A DNA stretch of 64,000 nucleotides from Halorubellus salinus. Lineage in GTDB: Archaea; Halobacteriota; Halobacteria; Halobacteriales; Natrialbaceae. The notes under the pieces are model-generated. The model did not search any database. It was not told the DNA's origin and saw nothing but the letters and a program-made list of their open reading frames with translations. Numbering within the stretch: the first letter of the stretch is position 1; every line of letters begins with the position of its first letter. Where the stretch lies: positions 186,001-250,000 of the forward strand of contig NZ_JAJCVI010000004.1 of assembly GCF_020567525.1 (NCBI RefSeq), in the 5' to 3' direction. This document shows, piece after piece, positions 59,372 to 64,000 of the stretch. A program made the position numbers and the translations under genes.

Positions 59372-60757
59372 ATGACTGTCGGCATCGTCGGCGGCGGCAT
59401 CGCCGGGCTCGCGGCCGCCCATCGCCTCCAGGAACGCGGCCACGACGTCCGCGTCTTCGAGGCGAGCGACGACCTCGGCGGGCTCGCCGCCGTCTACGAG
59501 ACGCGCGGCGACCCCATCGAGAAGTTCTACCATCACCTCTCCAAGAGCGAGGAGACCATCGTCTCCCTCGCGGAGGACCTCGGCGTCGGCGACCGCGTCG
59601 AGTGGATCTACGGGAACGACGGCTACTACGTCGACGGCGTCGTCCACCCCCTGAACACCATCTGGGAGATCGCAGCCTACCCCCACATGAGCCTCTACGA
59701 CAAGTTCCGGCTCGGGATGCTCACCATGGAGGTGGACGTCCGCGGCGGCATCCCGAGCTTCGACACGTACGACGACCTCGAATCCTTCGAGGACGTCCCG
59801 ATCAAGAACTTCCTGCTCGAACACACCACGCGCGGCGTCTACGAGAACTTCTTCGAACCGCTGCTGGACGCGAAGTTCGGCGACCGCGTCGAGGACGTCT
59901 CCGCCGCGTGGCTGCTCGGCCGCATCAAGTTCCGCGGGGAACGCGACCTCCTCAAAGGGGAACAGCTCGGGTACTTCGACGGGAGCTTCGCGGTGCTCGT
60001 CGACGCACTCATCGACGCCGTCGGCCGCGAGAACGTCCAGACTGGTGCGCGCGTCGTCGACCTCGACGCGACCGACACCGATGCCGCCAGCGACGGCACG
60101 GTCGAATCCGTCACCGTCGAGACCGCCGACGGCCGCGAGCGCCACGACGTCGACGGCGTCGTCGTCGCCGCGATGCCGAACGTCCTGGAAGACCTCACGG
60201 GCTACCCCTGCGACGTCGACTTCCAGGGCGCCGTCTGCGCGGTCGTCACCATGGACCGCGCGCTCATGGACGAGACGTACTGGCTGAACGTCGCCCACGA
60301 CGCGCCGTTCGGCGCGCTCATCGAACACACGAACTTCGTGCCACCCGAGCGCTACGGCGGCGACCACCTGCTGTACGTCGCGAGCTACGTGCAGTCCCAG
60401 GACGAATGGCTCTGGCAGGCCGACGACGACGAGGTCAGCGACCGCTGGCTCGACCACATCGCGGACATGTTCCCCGACCAGTTCCACGAGAGCATGGTCG
60501 AAGACGTCCGCATCTCGCGGAACCCACGCGCCGCGCCCGTCTACGAACGCGGCTACCTCGACATGGTCGTCCCCTACGACGTCGGCGGCGAAGCCACGGA
60601 CGTCCCCGACGGCGTCTACTACGCCGGCATGGCCAGTCGCGCCCAGTACCCAGAGCGCTCGCTGAACGGCGGTATCGTCGCCGGCTACGAGTGCGCCGAC
60701 CGCATCCACGACCGCGTGGACACCGACCGCTCGACGGTCGAAGCCAGCACGCAGTAA
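59372..60757 (+). CDS. FAD-dependent oxidoreductase (protoporphyrinogen oxidase/amine oxidase type)
   Basis: The 461-residue protein has an N-terminal FAD-binding GGGIAGLAAAHRL (7-19) with the later VFEASDDLGGL, and a C-terminal FAD closure YYAGMASRAQYPERSLNGGIVAGYE. It falls in the protoporphyrinogen oxidase/phytoene desaturase-like flavoprotein group, often found with cell-surface glycan genes in archaea. The substrate is not evident and no partner gene is adjacent. Confidence 0.88.
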   Translation: MTVGIVGGGIAGLAAAHRLQERGHDVRVFEASDDLGGLAAVYETRGDPIEKFYHHLSKSEETIVSLAEDLGVGDRVEWIYGNDGYYVDGVVHPLNTIWEIAAYPHMSLYDKFRLGMLTMEVDVRGGIPSFDTYDDLESFEDVPIKNFLLEHTTRGVYENFFEPLLDAKFGDRVEDVSAAWLLGRIKFRGERDLLKGEQLGYFDGSFAVLVDALIDAVGRENVQTGARVVDLDATDTDAASDGTVESVTVETADGRERHDVDGVVVAAMPNVLEDLTGYPCDVDFQGAVCAVVTMDRALMDETYWLNVAHDAPFGALIEHTNFVPPERYGGDHLLYVASYVQSQDEWLWQADDDEVSDRWLDHIADMFPDQFHESMVEDVRISRNPRAAPVYERGYLDMVVPYDVGGEATDVPDGVYYAGMASRAQYPERSLNGGIVAGYECADRIHDRVDTDRSTVEASTQ

Positions 60758-60891
60758 CCCCCCGAGAACGAACTCGGGACTGGAAGGAACGAGCGACGCG
60801 AACGCCACGCGAGGCGCTCGCTCTGGAATCGGTACCCGAAAAACCGGGAATCGAAGTTTGGACCCGGACGGGAGACGTTTTCCACGGACCA
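60758..60891. other. Intergenic region between oxidoreductase and RNA candidate
   Basis: Short spacer with no supported gene. GACGTTTTCC near 60875-60884 is TATA-like on the plus strand, but nothing convincing starts after it. Confidence 0.4.
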
Positions 60892-61216
60892 CGCGACCAG
60901 TGCTAGCTTTCGGTGGGCTCGCACCACCTCGGTCGACTACTGCCGACTTCGGCCGGGCTTACACCGGCGTGCTTGCGTATTCACGAAGATCGCTTACGCG
61001 ACCTCCGTTACTTGGTCTTCGCCGCCGACCACCATGGTGGTCGACCAACGGTCCGCTACGGTTCTCCTTCGGAGCGACGACTTTGGAACCCTGTTACGGG
61101 CCCTTCAGTTGCTGCCCCTACTCCGACACGTCTCACCCACTTGCGCGGGTCGATTCGTGCCTTGAGCGTCCGGTGAGTCCCTTCGACTCCCGGCGACGTC
61201 CATACAGAGGGTCGCG
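60892..61216 (-). ncRNA. Candidate structured non-coding RNA, about 325 nt
   Basis: On the minus strand this stretch is rich in stop codons in all frames, has purine-rich unpaired-looking loops (GAAG, GTAAC, GCGTAAGC, CGAAAGC) and folds into many local stems: GAGTC/GACTC, ACCC/GGGT nested in CACG/CGTG, GACCAC/GTGGTC inside CCGTT/AACGG, GCCGG/CCGGC and GGTGG/CCACC. The ends pair as CGCGACC (61216-61210) with GGTCGCG (60898-60892). It does not show the signature motifs I know for SRP RNA or RNase P RNA. A TATA-like element lies near 61222-61233, and another near 61279-61290. Confidence 0.5.
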
Positions 61217-61614
61217 GAGATAGTAAACCTATCTGCCTGTTACTGACCAGTTAGCCACAGCGTCTGTCGATTTCGACGTCCAAAATAGCTGGCGCTAACG
61301 CGGGCTGGCCCGACGATGGACCACGCGACCGAACGCCAGATCTGAGCAGACGTGGACGTAGGCGGCGAGAGGACGTATAGATTGCTGTGAGCCGTGGTCG
61401 ACCCGCGCGTGTGTCGTGGCTGAGTCGACCGGACCTCGCTGGCGAACAGGCGGTGCAGTGGTCGAGCCCGCGAGTGACCGGGTCGACCGACGGCTGGCGC
61501 GAGGGTGCACCGCGCTCCCGTCCGGGCCGCTCGCGCCCGCGACTCACGTCACGTCGACCGTGGCCGCGGCTTCGTCCTTGAACCCTCGCAGGAACCGTCC
61601 CGGTGCGCACGCCG
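61217..61614. other. 400-bp intergenic region upstream of the RNA candidate
   Basis: The left part contains a short hairpin GATAG-GTTTA-CTATC and TATA-like elements at about 61222-61233 and 61279-61290 on the minus strand that could drive the RNA. The rest shows no gene; a 119-codon minus frame is Arg/Pro-rich and lacks any family resemblance. Confidence 0.5.
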
Positions 61615-62187
61615 TCAGTCGTCGGCGACGTACTCCTCGGGGTCGACGTCGTCGGGTTCCTCCTGCCCGCCGACGACGATCTCGCCGTCCGCGGTCTCGA
61701 CGTACACGTCGTCCGCGAACCCGCCCTCGGCGTAGGGATGGACCGGGTCTTCGAGCTTCTCCGGCGTCGACGGCGCGTCGGCGACGCCGTCCTCGGGATA
61801 GAAGTCGCCGAGCGGGTCGTCGACGGTGATGCCGTGGTCGTCGAAGAACTCCGCGTACCGGTCGCGGTGCTCGCCGAGCTCGTCGCTCGGGAACTCCATC
61901 ATCTCCGTCCAGCCGTGGTTGTAGAAGTCGAAGTTCGCCTGGACGTGCGTGACCTCCCGGGCCTTCGCCTCCGGGTAGTAGTCGAGCGCGGCGACGTACG
62001 TGTCCATCGTCGCGTCGAAGAAGTCGTCGAGGTGGTCGCGGCGGTCCTCGCGATGGGTCTCGTCGGCCTTCCCGAGGAAGATGTCCGTGTGCATGTCGAC
62101 GAGCTTCCCGCGAGCGACGTCCCCGAGCACCGGCGCGGTGAGCGCCTGCTTGAACGCGAAGTGCTTGACGTTCTGGCGTATCTTCAT
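61615..62187 (-). CDS. DUF6149 family protein
   Basis: The 190-residue product starts MKIRQNVKHFAFKQALTAPVLG and contains KLVDMHTDIFLGKADE and VQANFDFYNHGWTEMMEFP, the pattern of a haloarchaeal family I recall as DUF6149. The C-terminal third is acidic. Function is unknown. The ATG at 62187 gives the family N terminus. Confidence 0.75.
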   Translation of the reverse strand: MKIRQNVKHFAFKQALTAPVLGDVARGKLVDMHTDIFLGKADETHREDRRDHLDDFFDATMDTYVAALDYYPEAKAREVTHVQANFDFYNHGWTEMMEFPSDELGEHRDRYAEFFDDHGITVDDPLGDFYPEDGVADAPSTPEKLEDPVHPYAEGGFADDVYVETADGEIVVGGQEEPDDVDPEEYVADD

Positions 62188-62333
62188 CTGTACGTCGACG
62201 TAGCGACTCCGCAACCAAGAACGTCCCGCTGGCGGCACCGTTCGGTCGCTCGCGGGGCCGTCGAGCGCCCGATGCGGCGCTCGTCCCAGGTGTCTCTCGG
62301 GCACGTCCGGCCACCCGACCGGTCGCGTCGCGG

Positions 62334-62531
62334 TCAGTCCACGTACGCCATCGCGTCCTCGGAGTCGCTCGGCGTTTCGACGCTGATCTCCTGGACGGGC
62401 TTGAGGTACGTGACGCGCACGTATCCCGCCCCCGCCGGTTCCACCGAGACCGTCTTCGCGGCCGCTGGCAGGTCCAGCACTTGCCCGTGTTTACGCAGTT
62501 CCGAATCGATTTTGAAGTTGGTTCCGTGCAT
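62334..62531 (-). CDS. Small hypothetical protein
   Basis: The 65-residue product (MHGTNFKIDSELRKHGQVLD start) is a small beta-rich protein with no recognised motif. The region upstream carries two inverted repeats (62533-62574), which suggests regulated expression. Codon use and the ATG position support it as a real gene. Confidence 0.6.
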   Translation of the reverse strand: MHGTNFKIDSELRKHGQVLDLPAAAKTVSVEPAGAGYVRVTYLKPVQEISVETPSDSEDAMAYVD

Positions 62532-62532
62532 G

Positions 62533-62574
62533 GTAACGCTCCGTTACTCGAGAAACACCCACTTTCCTCGAGTT
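62533..62574 (-). promoter_or_regulatory. Two palindromic sites upstream of the small gene
   Basis: GTAACG-CTC-CGTTAC (about 62533-62547) abuts the start codon, and ACTCGAG (62546-62552) with CTCGAGT (62568-62574) is a second inverted repeat with a 15-nt centre. Both are typical in size for regulator binding sites. Confidence 0.5.
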
Positions 62575-62864
62575 CCGGCTTCACGAACCGTATCCCTCGG
62601 GGTCTTATGTCCCTTCCGAGAACGCCGCTAAACGTCACCCAACCGTCCGTTAGAATCATTCAACTGTCTGTAACGAGTCCGCAATCGTCTGCATCTGGTA
62701 ACCAACGTATCGGTCGTACTCGACGAGGGACGCGCGAACGTGCGCCGGGCGTCCCGCACGCGCAGTCACGGCTCGACGAGACGAATAACGAAGCAAAGAC
62801 CGACCGGGCGGAAACGCGGTCGCCGGCGAGGCGACCGCACGTGCACGCTACCGGTCGTGCCCGG
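62575..62864. other. Intergenic region between Hsp20 and the small gene
   Basis: About 290 bp without a supported gene. It lies downstream of the Hsp20 stop and upstream of the palindromic sites; no further repeat was noticed. Confidence 0.5.
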
Positions 62865-63425
62865 TCACTGGAAGCCGATGCGCTTGCGTTCCTCCGCGTC
62901 GCCCTTCGGCACCTCGATGGCGCACATCCCGGCGTCGTACGTCGCCTTCGTCTCCTCGACGTCGATGGCGACGGGGAGCTGGATGGTGCGTTCGAGCCGC
63001 TGCGGGCACTCGCGCTGGAGGACGCGGTGGCCTTGCTTCGGTTCCTCGCTGCCGCGTTCCCCGGCGACGATGAGCTGGTTCTCGTCGGCGTACACCGAGA
63101 TGTCGGCCTTCTCGAACCCCGGCATCTCGAGTTCGACGAGGTACGATTCGGGCGTCTCCGTGACGTCCGCACGCGGCATCGCGACCTCGGGCCCGCCGGC
63201 CGTCGGCTGCTGACCGCCGCTCGTTGCGCCAGCGGCGGCCTGTCCGCTCTCGGCGTGCATCCCGGCGTGCATCCCGCCGACGTCGCCGGCTTCAACGCCC
63301 GGCGACGCACTCATCGCGGCCTGTGCGGGCTGGGGGATACCCATGCTCTGCTGGGCGACGGGTATACCCTGCGGCGCGAATCGCGGATCGCCTCGATACG
63401 GGTTCGCCGCTGGATTCCACGCCAT
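62865..63425 (-). CDS. Hsp20/alpha-crystallin family small heat shock protein
   Basis: The 186-residue protein has an N-terminal Pro/Gln/Ala/Met-rich disordered region (1-75) and a C-terminal alpha-crystallin domain (about 80-175) with VELEMPGFEKADISVYADENQLIVAGER. The long low-complexity N terminus is unusual for an Hsp20. Its ATG overlaps the stop of the upstream gene, so both are in one operon. It holds unfolded proteins to prevent aggregation. Confidence 0.88.
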   Translation of the reverse strand: MAWNPAANPYRGDPRFAPQGIPVAQQSMGIPQPAQAAMSASPGVEAGDVGGMHAGMHAESGQAAAGATSGGQQPTAGGPEVAMPRADVTETPESYLVELEMPGFEKADISVYADENQLIVAGERGSEEPKQGHRVLQRECPQRLERTIQLPVAIDVEETKATYDAGMCAIEVPKGDAEERKRIGFQ

Positions 63426-64000
63426 CAGTACGCCACCGGCATCGCGCCGTAGCGGACGCCCTGCACGCCCGGAGCCACGGCACCGCTAGCGCCCATGGTG
63501 ACGTCACCGTACGGCCGGCTCGGCATCGATTGCGTCATCGACGCCTGCGAGAGCAGCGACCCGACCGTGGTCACGGTCCCGTCCTGGAGCGTCACGAGCT
63601 CGTCGACCATCGGCTTCGGGCTCGCGGTCTGGAAGCCCTGCTGGATGGGTGCGGGCGTGGAGACCCCGGACTGGACGCCCGGCGCCTGCGCGGAGTGGGC
63701 CTGCTGGTTCGGCTGCGACGCCCAGTCGAGCTGCTGGATGGGGAGGTCACCGCCGGTCGCCTGTAGCGGGATCTTCGATGCCGTCGACGCGTCAGCGCCG
63801 AAGCGCGCTCCCGTGGGCGACCGCTGGCGCTGTTCACCGACGGGTTCCTGAACGGACTGCTGGACGGACGACGGGAACTGGCGACCGGATGCGGACGCCA
63901 TCGGGAGCTGGGTCTGGAACGCACCGACAGCTGCCTGGCGCGACGCGTCCAGCGACCGGTCGTCGATCCCGCCTCCGTGCGCCAGCGGGGCGTCGATCGC
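63425..64000 (-). CDS. Gln/Ser/Ala-rich low-complexity protein, 5' end outside the window
   Basis: The open frame continues beyond position 64000; 191 residues are visible, ending in RYGAMPVAY. The sequence is rich in Gln, Ser, Ala, Pro and Thr with few hydrophobic residues, as in an intrinsically disordered protein. The stop overlaps the Hsp20 ATG (TGATG), so they are translationally coupled. Its N terminus cannot be seen; an internal ATG at 63901 exists but the upstream frame stays open. A role with Hsp20 is inferred only from the coupling. Confidence 0.65.
   Translation of the reverse strand, partial: AIDAPLAHGGGIDDRSLDASRQAAVGAFQTQLPMASASGRQFPSSVQQSVQEPVGEQRQRSPTGARFGADASTASKIPLQATGGDLPIQQLDWASQPNQQAHSAQAPGVQSGVSTPAPIQQGFQTASPKPMVDELVTLQDGTVTTVGSLLSQASMTQSMPSRPYGDVTMGASGAVAPGVQGVRYGAMPVAY

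Noticed and set aside
60892-61216. SRP 7S RNA or RNase P RNA
   Set aside because: The conserved helix 8 and Alu motifs of SRP and the GAGGAAAGTC and ACAGAA motifs of RNase P are not visible, though a covariance search is needed to be sure.
60858-61223. 121-codon plus frame across the RNA candidate
   Set aside because: It has the Arg/Pro/Ser-rich composition of frames that lie opposite structured RNAs and no usable motif.

Overview
The window looks like chromosome of a halophilic archaeon of the class Halobacteria. The evidence is very high G+C coding sequence, acidic proteins rich in Asp and Glu, many AT-rich TATA boxes 24-30 nt before a start codon (leaderless mRNAs), and marker genes such as cetZ, cofG/cofH/cofC, purS/purQ/purC, an XPB-type helicase, HTH-10 and wHTH regulators, HalOD1 and several haloarchaeal DUF families. 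There is no plasmid, virus or CRISPR signature. I cannot name the genus.

Layout. 0-5.7 kb: end of an unknown gene with a tandem array starting at its stop, a HalOD1 protein, a lipoprotein, three copies of a hairpin/TATA cassette, a LUD protein and a large hybrid sensor kinase. 5.8-16.8 kb: purine genes (purQ, purS, purU, purC) interleaved with a SOUL protein, an XPB helicase, a DoxX protein and a zinc-ribbon/TerB membrane protein, then cofH. 16.8-22 kb: two related secreted lipoproteins, a PhiH-like wHTH protein and an HTH-10 regulator. 22-27.5 kb: cofG, then a cetZ1-orf-cofC operon, and an NDUFA9-like protein. 27.6-33.5 kb: thymidylate kinase, a lone E1-alpha, trkA between two Lrp-type ligand-domain genes, and small haloarchaeal proteins. 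33.5-36.2 kb: a compact membrane-sensor/wHTH module with matching palindromes in two promoters. 36.4-43 kb: DUF4097 and other conserved proteins, a tRNA-Leu with two upstream copies of its 3' end, a three-Cys ferredoxin and a Tat-exported G8/CEMIP-like giant. 43-60.8 kb: mostly enzymes and transport (cyclophilin, AstE-like, methyltransferase, Usp plus APC-Usp permease, TrpD-like, HAD, M48 protease, GTPBP1-like GTPase, a second sensor kinase, J-domain protein, homoserine kinase, FAD oxidoreductase). 60.9-61.2 kb: a stretch that behaves like a structured RNA on the minus strand. 61.6-64 kb: small proteins and an Hsp20 operon running off the end.

Themes. FO/F420 synthesis is represented by cofH, cofG and cofC within 9 kb, with cofC behind the CetZ cytoskeletal gene. 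The purine genes form a loose cluster. Several gene 3' ends carry short tandem duplications that include the stop codon, and three loci share a related GC-rich hairpin. Two genes (purU and the TerB protein) are preceded by a short leaderless upstream ORF whose stop overlaps the main start. The items most worth following up are the 60.9-61.2 kb RNA candidate, the 33.5-36.2 kb sensor module with its shared operator, the stop-codon hairpin family and the tRNA-derived array.
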